The position numbers and the translations under genes are program-made. The notes under the pieces are model-generated. The model searched no databases and had not been told where the DNA came from. It was given only the letters and a program-made list of their open reading frames with translations. From CAZRHH01 sp964599885 (GTDB lineage Bacteria; Chloroflexota; Dehalococcoidia; DSTF01; JACRBR01): a stretch of DNA of 40,976 nucleotides. The stretch spans positions 1-40,976 of the forward strand of contig CAZRHH010000022.1 in NCBI GenBank assembly GCA_964599885.1. The letters are read 5' to 3'. Positions 31,195-38,587 of the stretch are shown here, piece by piece. Numbering within the stretch: position 1 is the first letter of the stretch; each line of letters begins with the position of its first letter.

Positions 31195-32032
31195 CTTTCA
31201 CACGCACACCACGGCCTCCGACGGTATCCTCACGCCGACGGCGCTCGTCGATCTCGTCGCCAGCCAGGGCGTCGTGTACCACGCCGTCACCGATCACGAT
31301 TCGACGGAGGGCATCGCCGAAGCCCGCCGCGCCGCCGCCAAGTACGACGGCTACACACTGATCCCCGGTGTCGAGATGGGAACCGACATCGAAGGCGCCG
31401 AAGTGCACATGCTCGGGCTCTTCCTGAACCCGGACGATCCGGAATTGCAGCAGGCGCTGAAAACCCTGCGCGAGGGCCGCATCGGACGTGGCTTCGGTAT
31501 CGTCGAGAAGCTGCGCGGCATGGGCATCATGATCGAGTGGGAGCGCGTGCAGCAGATCGCTGGCGAAGCCTCGGTCGGGCGCCCGCACATCGCCGCCGCG
31601 CTCGTCGAGAAGGGCTACGTCTCGAAGGTCGCCGAAGCATTCGACCGCTGGATCGGCCGCAACGGCCCCGCCTACGTCGAGCGCGACAAGATGACGCCGG
31701 CGGAGTCCGTCGAGTTCATCACGAAGCGCGGCGGCCTCGCCTGCATCGCACACCCCGCCGACCTGCCGAACATGGACACGATCCTCGGCGAGTTGACCGC
31801 GGCCGGCATGACGGCGATGGAAGTGTTCTACAAGGACTACCCGCCGGCCACTGTCGAGATGCTCCGGCTGGCGGCCGAGCGTCACGGTTTGCTGCCGCTC
31901 GGCGGCAGCGACTACCACGGCATCTTCGGCAACGACGAGTGCCTCCCCGGCGACATCCCGTTGCCCGAATCATCGATCGAACGCCTGCTCGAGATGGCCG
32001 CAAAGCTGCCGAATCGTGCATTGATCGCGTAG
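31178..32032 (+). CDS. PHP-domain phosphoesterase (TrpH/RNase AM type)
   Basis: 284 residues of the polymerase-and-histidinol-phosphatase superfamily. Metal ligands are in DFHTHTTASDG (residues 6-16), VTDHDST (about 40), GVEMGTD (about 65), HPAD (about 192) and GGSDYHG (about 244). Its relatives degrade 5'-phosphorylated short RNA or 3',5'-nucleoside bisphosphates, so a role beside RNase Y and YmdB in RNA-fragment or nucleotide turnover is plausible. The ATG at 31178 has GGGAG close upstream and overlaps ymdB by 17 bases; a longer reading from 31121 is shadow sequence. An intrinsic terminator follows. Confidence 0.88.
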   Translation: MRSKGDFHTHTTASDGILTPTALVDLVASQGVVYHAVTDHDSTEGIAEARRAAAKYDGYTLIPGVEMGTDIEGAEVHMLGLFLNPDDPELQQALKTLREGRIGRGFGIVEKLRGMGIMIEWERVQQIAGEASVGRPHIAAALVEKGYVSKVAEAFDRWIGRNGPAYVERDKMTPAESVEFITKRGGLACIAHPADLPNMDTILGELTAAGMTAMEVFYKDYPPATVEMLRLAAERHGLLPLGGSDYHGIFGNDECLPGDIPLPESSIERLLEMAAKLPNRALIA

Positions 32033-32094
32033 CAGCGGTCGGGCGTTCGTTGACAGCCTCGTGATCGCAAGCCGGCGGCGCGTTAAGCTGAAAC

Positions 32095-32118
32095 AAAGGG
32101 GCTGCACCGGCCCCTTTT
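32095..32118 (+). terminator. intrinsic terminator after the PHP gene
   Basis: AAAGGGGC (32095-32102) pairs with GCCCCTTT (32110-32117), loop TGCACCG, then TTTT. A textbook rho-independent terminator closing the rny-ymdB-PHP block. Confidence 0.85.
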
Positions 32119-32137
32119 CGTTGCGCGGAGAACATCG

Positions 32138-32632
32138 ATGCAGTGCGCCACGCATCCCACCGTCGAGACTGAACTGAGATGCAGCCGCTGCGAGAAGGCG
32201 ATCTGCCCGCGCTGCATGATTCACACGCCCGTTGGCGCCCGCTGCCGCGAATGCGCGAACGTGCGACGGATCCCCACGTACAACATGGGCGCGGATACGT
32301 TCCTGCGGGCGGCGGCCGGCGCGATCGGCGCCGGCTCGGTGCTTGGCACGGCGTGGTGGATCTTCATCCCGCTCGAGGCCTTCTTCTTCGGCGCCATTAT
32401 GGGGCTGGCGGTCGGCTACGGAGTTGGCGAGTTGGTGTCGCTTGCGACGAACCGCCGAGCCGGGCCGCCGCTGCAGGCGATCGCCGTCGCCGGTGTCGGA
32501 CTGGCATTCGTGGTGCGAACCGGATTGCTGCTAGCGGGTGACGCCTGGGTGTTGGAGACGATCCGATTTGATCTGACGGGACTTGTCGCGCTCGGCGTAG
32601 CCGCGTTCGTCGCCGCGGGACGGCTTCGCTAG
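32138..32632 (+). CDS. B-box-type zinc finger membrane protein
   Basis: 164 residues. The first 40 residues form a zinc-binding B-box with ligands Cys3, His6, Cys15, Cys18, Cys23, Cys26, Cys36 and Cys39 (CSRCEKAICPRC, GARCREC). Three or four membrane helices follow (AAAGAIGAGSVLGTAWWIFI, FFFGAIMGLAVGYGVGELV, LQAIAVAGVGLAFVV, LTGLVALGVAAFVAA). This B-box-plus-helices plan is common in Chloroflexota and Actinobacteria, often with a rhomboid domain; no rhomboid GxSG motif is present here. GCGGAG lies seven bases before the ATG. Function is unknown. Confidence 0.8.
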   Translation: MQCATHPTVETELRCSRCEKAICPRCMIHTPVGARCRECANVRRIPTYNMGADTFLRAAAGAIGAGSVLGTAWWIFIPLEAFFFGAIMGLAVGYGVGELVSLATNRRAGPPLQAIAVAGVGLAFVVRTGLLLAGDAWVLETIRFDLTGLVALGVAAFVAAGRLR

Positions 32633-32659
32633 CCGCAGTCCTTGCGACGCGTGCGCTCC

Positions 32660-33082
32660 TTAGCGCAGCACGATCGTCAGCACGATGAGTGCGATGATGA
32701 CCAGCGTGGTGAGCACGGCGATTCGGCGCAGTTCGTGGATCGCGTAGCGCGTGTCGCGCACCGCCATTTCGTCGACGTTCAGCTCGCGCCGGTGCCGGAC
32801 GCCCTGCTGCTGCATCGCACGCACGCTGCCCGCTGCCCTGCCCGGCACCCGCCGCGCCGATGAAGCGACACTCGATGCGGTAGGGGCGATGGCGGCGACT
32901 TCGGGCATCGGTTCCGCCGCGGGCAGCTCGTTTTCGGCCGCGTCCTCGGCGTCGAGGAGCGCGTCGTCTGCGTTTTGCTCGGATGTGGAGGGCGCTCCTG
33001 GTCGCAGGTAACTACGGTCGGTGCGCTTCTTCGCGGCCCGGATACGGCCATCGCGGACGAGTGGGCGGTTCTGTTTGGGCAC
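32660..33082 (-). CDS. small tail-anchored membrane protein
   Basis: 140 residues starting at a GTG (33082) with AGGAG five bases upstream. A basic N-terminus (KQNRPLVRDGRIRAAKKR) is followed by an acidic, Ala/Glu/Pro-rich disordered middle, and one C-terminal hydrophobic helix (IAVLTTLVIIALIVLTIVL) ends one residue before the stop. It therefore looks like a C-tail-anchored protein facing the cytosol. It resembles no named family I know. Codon use matches its neighbours, and the good start signal supports a real gene. Confidence 0.65.
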   Translation of the reverse strand: MPKQNRPLVRDGRIRAAKKRTDRSYLRPGAPSTSEQNADDALLDAEDAAENELPAAEPMPEVAAIAPTASSVASSARRVPGRAAGSVRAMQQQGVRHRRELNVDEMAVRDTRYAIHELRRIAVLTTLVIIALIVLTIVLR

Positions 33083-33277
33083 GGTTTCTCCTGGCGCCCA
33101 GCCTTGCTGGCTGTGAGGCGCACAAATTGCTCGTCATTATAGCCGCGGGCTTGTGCGCTTACAAAGCGCCGTGGGTGATGGGCGTTAGGAGATGACGGGT
33201 TTCGGACAGCTTGCGCCGGGGATACGATTCCGCAAGCAGAGAAGGATCCTGCGCTGGGGGACATGAAAGGGAACGAC

Positions 33278-34252
33278 ATGAGCATAGCCGTTGACAACCT
33301 CCCATCATTCGAAGATCTGCCGATGACCGCGATGGCGCCAACCCGTTCCGCGTGGGGCGTGTTCGGCGCGGACGACGAACTCGGCACGTGGAACCTCGCC
33401 ACGCCCGCGAAGGCGGCCGAGGGCGCGGCGCTCGTGCGCAAGGGCAGCGTCTTCGGGCTGAACGCGCCGCTCGATGCGCTGGCACGGCCGCTGTTCTGGT
33501 TCCGCGCCGCGCCGCGCCGGACGATGTTCGATTGCAGCGGTGGCCTGCGCGTGTCGTATGACGAGTATCTGGACAACTTCTGCCCGCAAGCGTCGAGCCA
33601 GTGGGACGGCCATCGCCACGTTTGCCACCCCGCCGAGGGCTTCTACAACGGCGTCACGCACGACCAAGTGCTCGCCGAGGGCAGCACCGTGCTCGGCATC
33701 CAGAATCTCGCAGGGCGAGGCGTCGCCACACGCGGCGTGTTGCTCGATCTCGGCCGGTACCTCGAATCGCAGGGCACGCCGATCGAGTACCAGAGTTCGC
33801 AGACATTCGACGTGGCGACGCTCGAGGCGTGTCGCGCCGCGCAGGGCGTCGAGATTCGCGCCGGCGATGTGCTGCTCTTCCGCACGGGCTGGTTGTCGTG
33901 GCTGATGGCGCAGTCGCAGGCCGTGCAGAGCTCCCTCGCCGAGCATCTCGTCGCCCCCGGCATCCTCTCCGGCGAGGAGATGGCCGCGTACCTGTGGAAT
34001 CTGCACATCGCCGCCATCGCCACGGACGTGATTGCTGTCGAGGCTTGGCCACCCGTGATGGAGCCTGGACGTGGCTTCTTCCATTTGCAACTCATCACCT
34101 ACTTCGGCATGAACCTCGGCGAAATGTGGCAGCTCGACGCGCTCGCCGAGGACTGCGCTGCTGATGGCGTGTACGAGTTCCTGCTGACATCGGCGCCGCT
34201 CAATATCACCGGTGGCGTCGGTTCGCCGCCGAACGCGCTGGCGATCAAGTGA
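33278..34252 (+). CDS. cyclase-family (kynurenine formamidase-like) metal hydrolase
   Basis: 324 residues of the PF04199 group in its longer form. The metal-binding signature is QWDGHRHVCHP in place of the usual HxGTHxD motif of the short enzymes, followed by GFYNGVTHDQVL, RGVLLDLGRYLE and AGDVLLFRTGW, all characteristic. A late VEAWPPVMEPGRGFFHLQL contains further conserved His/Glu positions. Such enzymes hydrolyse cyclic or linear amides, but their substrates are mostly unknown. ATG 33278 is chosen because AAAGGGA lies five bases before it. A GTGA overlap joins it to the GNAT gene. Confidence 0.83.
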   Translation: MSIAVDNLPSFEDLPMTAMAPTRSAWGVFGADDELGTWNLATPAKAAEGAALVRKGSVFGLNAPLDALARPLFWFRAAPRRTMFDCSGGLRVSYDEYLDNFCPQASSQWDGHRHVCHPAEGFYNGVTHDQVLAEGSTVLGIQNLAGRGVATRGVLLDLGRYLESQGTPIEYQSSQTFDVATLEACRAAQGVEIRAGDVLLFRTGWLSWLMAQSQAVQSSLAEHLVAPGILSGEEMAAYLWNLHIAAIATDVIAVEAWPPVMEPGRGFFHLQLITYFGMNLGEMWQLDALAEDCAADGVYEFLLTSAPLNITGGVGSPPNALAIK

Positions 34253-34626
34253 GTACGCGCGAGGACGATGTGCTGCGCCGGATGAGCGACACACTCGACG
34301 GCTACCTCGCGCTCGGCAACGAGACATTCGACGCAGCAGGTGCAACATTCGTGCGAAATCGGCGCTGTCCCCAGCGCTACGACGCCAACCACGTCGCCGG
34401 CATCACGTACGAAACGCACGCTGAGATCGATGCGTTGCTGGTACGCATGGATGCCGAGTTTGCCGATATGAGGCATCGATCCGTCAAGACGAACGCGTTC
34501 ACTCGTCCGGAGGTCGCCGCTCGCCTTGTCATCGACGGGTTCAGCTTGGAGACGGTCGTCCAGTCGCTGCTCGACGGCGAACTTCGCGCGTCGCCCCCCC
34601 CGACTGCGACGTCCGCCGCGTCGTGA
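34249..34626 (+). CDS. N-terminal part of a split GNAT protein
   Basis: 125 residues, starting at a GTG that overlaps the previous stop (GTGA). It contains DDVLRRMSDTLDGYLALGNETF, FVRNRRCPQRYDANHVAGI and LVIDGFSLETVVQSLLDGEL, a helical N-terminal segment also found fused to acetyltransferases. The frame ends shortly after a run of eight C (34594-34601) with low-complexity PPPTATSAAS. With nine C it would read on as PPPDCDVRRVVNDADW into the next reading frame, so this and 34623-35048 are very probably one gene of about 266 residues. Confidence 0.65.
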   Translation: MSTREDDVLRRMSDTLDGYLALGNETFDAAGATFVRNRRCPQRYDANHVAGITYETHAEIDALLVRMDAEFADMRHRSVKTNAFTRPEVAARLVIDGFSLETVVQSLLDGELRASPPPTATSAAS

Positions 34627-35048
34627 ACGATGCGGACTGGGCAGCGCACGACCACTTGCAGGCGCTCGCCTGGGAAGAGACACTCGCGAAGAGCGGGCGC
34701 GAGATGGATGCCTCGCCGCTGGCCGACTTCACGCGATCGAAGCGCGCGAAAACCCCCGCGGCGAAGTACTGGCTCGCGTACCCGGACGGCACGCCGGGCG
34801 CCTTCTTCTCGTCGTGGTCTGGCGAAAACGGCGTCGGCATCGTCGAGGATCTGTTCACGCAGAAGGAGTTCCGGCGCCGTGGCATCGCGACGGCGCTGAT
34901 CGCGCATTCGGTGAACGCCGCGCGCGCCGGCGGTGCGACAAGCGTGATCATCGGGGCCGACGCCGCGGACACGCCGAAGGCCATGTATGCGGCGATGGGA
35001 TTCCGTCCGATGATGCTGACGCAGAGCTATCTGCGGATGCTGGAGTGA
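34623..35048 (+). CDS. C-terminal GNAT acetyltransferase domain (split gene)
   Basis: 141 residues from a GTG that overlaps the preceding TGA (GTGA). The GNAT fold is clear: GENGVGIVEDLFTQKEFRRRGIATALIAHSVNAARAGGATS contains motif A with the acetyl-CoA pyrophosphate loop RRRGIATAL, and YAAMGFRPM is motif B. It acetylates an amine of unknown kind. Independent translation by coupling at the GTGA is possible, but the matching sequence upstream of the C8 run favours a frameshift in a single gene. Confidence 0.72.
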   Translation: MNDADWAAHDHLQALAWEETLAKSGREMDASPLADFTRSKRAKTPAAKYWLAYPDGTPGAFFSSWSGENGVGIVEDLFTQKEFRRRGIATALIAHSVNAARAGGATSVIIGADAADTPKAMYAAMGFRPMMLTQSYLRMLE

Positions 35049-35184
35049 GCCGTTTGGCGCTGGTCGCTGGTAGGTACATCGTCACAGCAAGCTGTGCCGC
35101 CACGTGAGGTCGCGTGATATCGTGCGGCGGTCGCCACTGGGTGCGCCTCTCACACCCGCTTAGCGCCGAGATTCGAGATACGTG

Positions 35185-36402
35185 ATGGACAAGATCAAGG
35201 TCGCACAACCAGTCGTCGAGATCGATGGCGACGAGATGACGCGCGTCATCTGGGCGATGATCAAGGAGCGGCTGATCCTGCCGTATCTCGATATCGATCT
35301 GAAGTACTTTGACCTCGGCATCGAGCATCGCGACGCTACTGACGATCGTGTGACCGTCGAAGCGGCGAACGCGATCAAGCAGTACGGCGTCGGCGTCAAG
35401 TGCGCCACGATCACGCCCGACGAGGCGCGCGTCGAAGAGTTCGGCCTCAAGCAGATGTGGAAGTCGCCGAACGGCACGATCCGCAACATCCTGGATGGCA
35501 CGGTATTCCGCGAACCGATCATCTGCAAGAACGTGCCGCGGCTCGTGCCGACGTGGGAGCGCCCGATCGTCATCGCGCGTCACGCGTTCGGCGACCAGTA
35601 CCGCGCGACGGACTTCGTCGTCCCGGGGCCGGGACAGCTGACGATCACCTTCAAGCCGAGCGACGGCAGCGCGACGATCTCGCACGATGTGTTCGCGTTC
35701 AAGGGCGGCGGCGTCGCGCTAGCGATGTACAACGTCGACGAGTCGATCCGCAGTTTCGCGCGCGCCTGTCTGAGCTTCGGGCTGGAGCGCAAGTATCCCG
35801 TGTACCTCTCGACGAAGAACACGATTCTCAAGGCGTACGACGGGCGCTTCAAGGATCTGTTCGCGGAGGTGTTCGCGGCGGAGTTCGAAAGCAAGTACGC
35901 GGCCGCCGGGATCACGTACGAGCACCGGCTGATCGATGACATGGTGGCGTTTGCGCTGAAGTCGCCCGGCGACTTCCTCTGGGCGGCGAAGAACTACGAC
36001 GGCGACGTGCAGTCGGACAGCATCGCGCAGGGCTTCGGGTCGCTGGGACTGATGACGTCCGTGCTCCTCAGCCCCGACGGCAAGACGGTCGAGGCGGAGG
36101 CCGCGCACGGTACGGTGACGCGCCACTTCCGCCAGCATCAGCAGGGCAAGGCAACATCGACGAACCCGATTGCGTCGATCTTTGCGTGGACGCGCGGGTT
36201 GGAGTATCGCGGCAAGTTCGACGGGACGCCGCAGGTCGTCGAGTTCGCGCGCACGCTGGAGAAGGTGTGCGTCGATACGGTCGAGTCCGGCGACATGACG
36301 AAGGACCTCGCTCTGCTCATCGGCCCGGAACAGCCGTGGCTGACGACGGAGCAGTTCCTGGCCAAGCTAGACGAGAATCTTCGTGCGGCGATGGCTGCTT
36401 GA
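35185..36402 (+). CDS. icd: NADP-dependent isocitrate dehydrogenase, eukaryote-type (type II)
   Basis: 405 residues. It converts isocitrate to 2-oxoglutarate and CO2 with NADP+. The subclass is recognised from VVEIDGDEMTRVIW, SPNGTIRNILDGTVFREPI (substrate Ser/Asn/Arg), CKNVPRLVPTWERPIVIARHAFGDQY, and GLMTSVLLSPDGKTVEAEAAHGTVTRH, as in mitochondrial and cytosolic eukaryotic enzymes and some bacteria. This is a homodimeric form, unlike E. coli Icd. ATG 35185 is preferred to the GTG one codon earlier. It is monocistronic. A family B repeat (36415-36456) follows. Confidence 0.95.
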   Translation: MDKIKVAQPVVEIDGDEMTRVIWAMIKERLILPYLDIDLKYFDLGIEHRDATDDRVTVEAANAIKQYGVGVKCATITPDEARVEEFGLKQMWKSPNGTIRNILDGTVFREPIICKNVPRLVPTWERPIVIARHAFGDQYRATDFVVPGPGQLTITFKPSDGSATISHDVFAFKGGGVALAMYNVDESIRSFARACLSFGLERKYPVYLSTKNTILKAYDGRFKDLFAEVFAAEFESKYAAAGITYEHRLIDDMVAFALKSPGDFLWAAKNYDGDVQSDSIAQGFGSLGLMTSVLLSPDGKTVEAEAAHGTVTRHFRQHQQGKATSTNPIASIFAWTRGLEYRGKFDGTPQVVEFARTLEKVCVDTVESGDMTKDLALLIGPEQPWLTTEQFLAKLDENLRAAMAA

Positions 36403-36414
36403 TCGCGCTCTCGG

Positions 36415-36456
36415 TTCACCGCAGAGGCGCAAAGGGCGCAGAGGAGCGCAGAGGCG
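36415..36456. repeat. intergenic repeat, family B (reverse sense)
   Basis: TTCACCGCAGAGGCGCAAAG, then GGCGCAGAGGAGCGCAGAGGCG. It follows the icd stop by 12 bases. The remainder to 36573 has no recognisable feature. Confidence 0.7.
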
Positions 36457-36573
36457 TTTGTTGGGGTGTGGTGCTTCGTTTCGAGGCGGCGTGGGGTTCA
36501 GGGTCGGGCGATGACGTCCGGTAGAGCTCGACTATTCGTCAGCGGACGAGCGACCGTGACCTTCAGCAGCCAC

Positions 36574-37044
36574 TCACGGCGTCCAGACCTGTGGTGTCTC
36601 AATGCCCAGTAGTGCGAGGTAGAGCAGCATGTCGGCGCGATGATGAATGTCATGCTCGAGGAGATGAAACGCCACCCAGTGACCGGTCCTCAATGGAGCG
36701 CCCGCCCAGTACCGGTCGCGGTACGTCGCGTCCAGTCTCGTCTGATCGGCGAAGACGCGCTCGATGCGCTCCCAGGTTCGACGTAATGCGGTCTTGATGT
36801 CGTCCTTGCTGTGCACGTTTTCATAGACATCGATATCGGTCTCGCCGTCGTCGATTGCACGGTTCATCCATTGCTCGCGCGCTTCCGACAAGTGCAGAAA
36901 GATGTGGTGAAAGCTCCATAGTTCGGGCGTCGGCGACCAGTCCATCTTGTCTTCTGGCACGTGGTCGACCAGCTCGATGAGCATGTCATTGAGGTTTGCC
37001 CAGATAGGCACGATGTCTACGCGCGCGGAGCCTTCAGCGGACAT
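36574..37044 (-). CDS. DinB/YfiT-like metal-binding four-helix protein
   Basis: 156 residues of the DinB fold. Metal ligands would be the His in SFHHIFLHL and the pair in LLEHDIHHRADML, on helices 2 and 4 as in the family. DNA damage induction is known for B. subtilis DinB, but most relatives act as thiol transferases or are uncharacterised. Start ATG 37044; a longer in-frame start at 37194 adds Arg/His-rich non-protein-like sequence. No strong Shine-Dalgarno is seen. Confidence 0.8.
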   Translation of the reverse strand: MSAEGSARVDIVPIWANLNDMLIELVDHVPEDKMDWSPTPELWSFHHIFLHLSEAREQWMNRAIDDGETDIDVYENVHSKDDIKTALRRTWERIERVFADQTRLDATYRDRYWAGAPLRTGHWVAFHLLEHDIHHRADMLLYLALLGIETPQVWTP

Positions 37045-37082
37045 GGCTTGATCGTGGCAGAACCTGCGGCCCCCGACAAATA

Positions 37083-38342
37083 TCAGGGTCGCGCGAGGAC
37101 TTCGCGGTAGAGGTCTACGGTGCGCTCGGTGGTGTTGTGCCAGGTGAAGTTGGTGCGGACGTGCTCGCTGGCGGCGGCGCCCATGCGCGCGCATCGCTCC
37201 GGGTCGAGCAGGAGTGACTTGATGGCGTCGGCGAGGGCGCCGGGGTCGCCGGGCGGGACGAGGATACCGGTGCGGCCGTCATCGATGAACTCCGGGAAGG
37301 CGCCGGCGGTGGTGGCGACGACGGGGGTGCCGCAGGCCATCGCTTCGGCGGCGGGCAGGCCGAAGCCCTCGTACAGCGACGGCGAGACGACGATCTGCGC
37401 GCTGTTGTAGAGCGCGACGAGTTCGTCCGTCGTCACGCGCGGGATGTATTCGACGAAGCGCTGCAGGCCGTGCTGCCAGACGAGCGGCGGCACGACCTTC
37501 ATGTCCTTTTCTTTCTTGTCCTTGAACAGCAGGCGGAAGTCGATTTCGTGCTGCAGCCGCGCGCAGGCTTCGATGAGAAAACGCGCGCCCTTGTTGCGAT
37601 CTTCGGAGTCGCCGACGAAGAGGATCGTGTCCGGCTGTCGCGCGACGCCTGGCAGCGGGCGCATGACTTCGTGATCGACGCCGTACGGTGTCTGGCGGAT
37701 GTGCGAGAGCGGGATATCCATCGAGCGGCTGACGGACTCGGCGGAGTTGCGCGAGCCGGTGAGCACCATGTCGATGCGGTTGGCGACGTACGACTGCATC
37801 TTCCACGGGAACCAGATCTCTTTTTGCACGCGGCTGACGATGTTCTTCGCCTCGCGCAGGTTGTTGGCTTTGTCGATCGTCAGCGGGTGGTGCAGGCTGG
37901 CGACGACGCGCTTGCCCATCAACTGCTTCATCGCGAGGATGCCGTAGCCGAGCGTCTGGTTGTCGTGTACCAGGTCGAACGGACCGGTGGCGGCCTCGAT
38001 CTCGGCGAGCTTCTTGTACGCGCGCACGCTGAACGTGAAGAAGAGCGACGCGAGTGATGCGCGCGTCGATGCGAATTCGTAGAAGTTCCACGGATGAAAG
38101 AATTCGAGCGGGTTGTGCGCGTGGTCGTAGGCGTGTTCGTCGCGCCCGTTGAGAAACGCCCAGAAGCTGTACGTGTGCAGTTTGTGATGGACGACGCCGT
38201 CGGCGACGCGCGGAAACGGCCGTCCGGAGATCACATGCACGTCGTGGCCAAGCTTGACCAGTTCCCGCGTCAGGTAGTGCAAGTACACCCCCTGGCCACC
38301 GGAGTACATGTTGCCCTGGTACATGATGAAGCAGATTTTCAC
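37083..38342 (-). CDS. glycosyltransferase family 4
   Basis: 419 residues with a GT-B fold. The N-terminal acceptor domain begins MKICFIMYQGNMYSGGQGVYLHYL with the Gly-rich loop. The C-terminal donor domain has FVGDSEDRNKGARFLIEA and the E-x7-E signature SLYEGFGLPAAEAMACGTPVV (about residue 320). It is a retaining sugar transferase for a cell-envelope polysaccharide, glycolipid or small molecule; the sugar is unknown. It lies beside DinB on the same strand and is likely an independent unit. Confidence 0.9.
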   Translation of the reverse strand: MKICFIMYQGNMYSGGQGVYLHYLTRELVKLGHDVHVISGRPFPRVADGVVHHKLHTYSFWAFLNGRDEHAYDHAHNPLEFFHPWNFYEFASTRASLASLFFTFSVRAYKKLAEIEAATGPFDLVHDNQTLGYGILAMKQLMGKRVVASLHHPLTIDKANNLREAKNIVSRVQKEIWFPWKMQSYVANRIDMVLTGSRNSAESVSRSMDIPLSHIRQTPYGVDHEVMRPLPGVARQPDTILFVGDSEDRNKGARFLIEACARLQHEIDFRLLFKDKKEKDMKVVPPLVWQHGLQRFVEYIPRVTTDELVALYNSAQIVVSPSLYEGFGLPAAEAMACGTPVVATTAGAFPEFIDDGRTGILVPPGDPGALADAIKSLLLDPERCARMGAAASEHVRTNFTWHNTTERTVDLYREVLARP

Positions 38343-38425
38343 GCGCGCGCCGTTCTACGTGTTGTGTTCGCTGCGCGTTGGGCGCGCGACGGTGGCAGGG
38401 TACTAGGTGGGGATTGGTGGCGGGA

Positions 38426-38587
38426 TCAGCTGTAGAGCAGCTCGATCTCCTTGCGCCCGCGCAGTCGCCTGACGAGCTCGTCGACGGCGACCCGTTCGCC
38501 ATCTTTCCGTAACGGGATCTCGATGAGAGCGCTAATGATCTCGTTTCGGTTGGTGGGCGCGCAGTTTGTCAGAGCGGAGTCAAACAC
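38426..38587 (-). CDS. possible small protein after the DNA methylase
   Basis: A 53-residue reading frame from a GTG at 38587 to a TGA at 38426. It overlaps the end of the methylase gene by 19 bases in another frame. The sequence looks like protein: SALTNCAPTNRNEIISALIE, then IPLRKDGERVAVDELVRRLR and GRKEIELLYS. It could be a real small partner or the end of the methylase displaced by a frameshift. No clear Shine-Dalgarno. I do not recognise it. Confidence 0.4.
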   Translation of the reverse strand: MFDSALTNCAPTNRNEIISALIEIPLRKDGERVAVDELVRRLRGRKEIELLYS

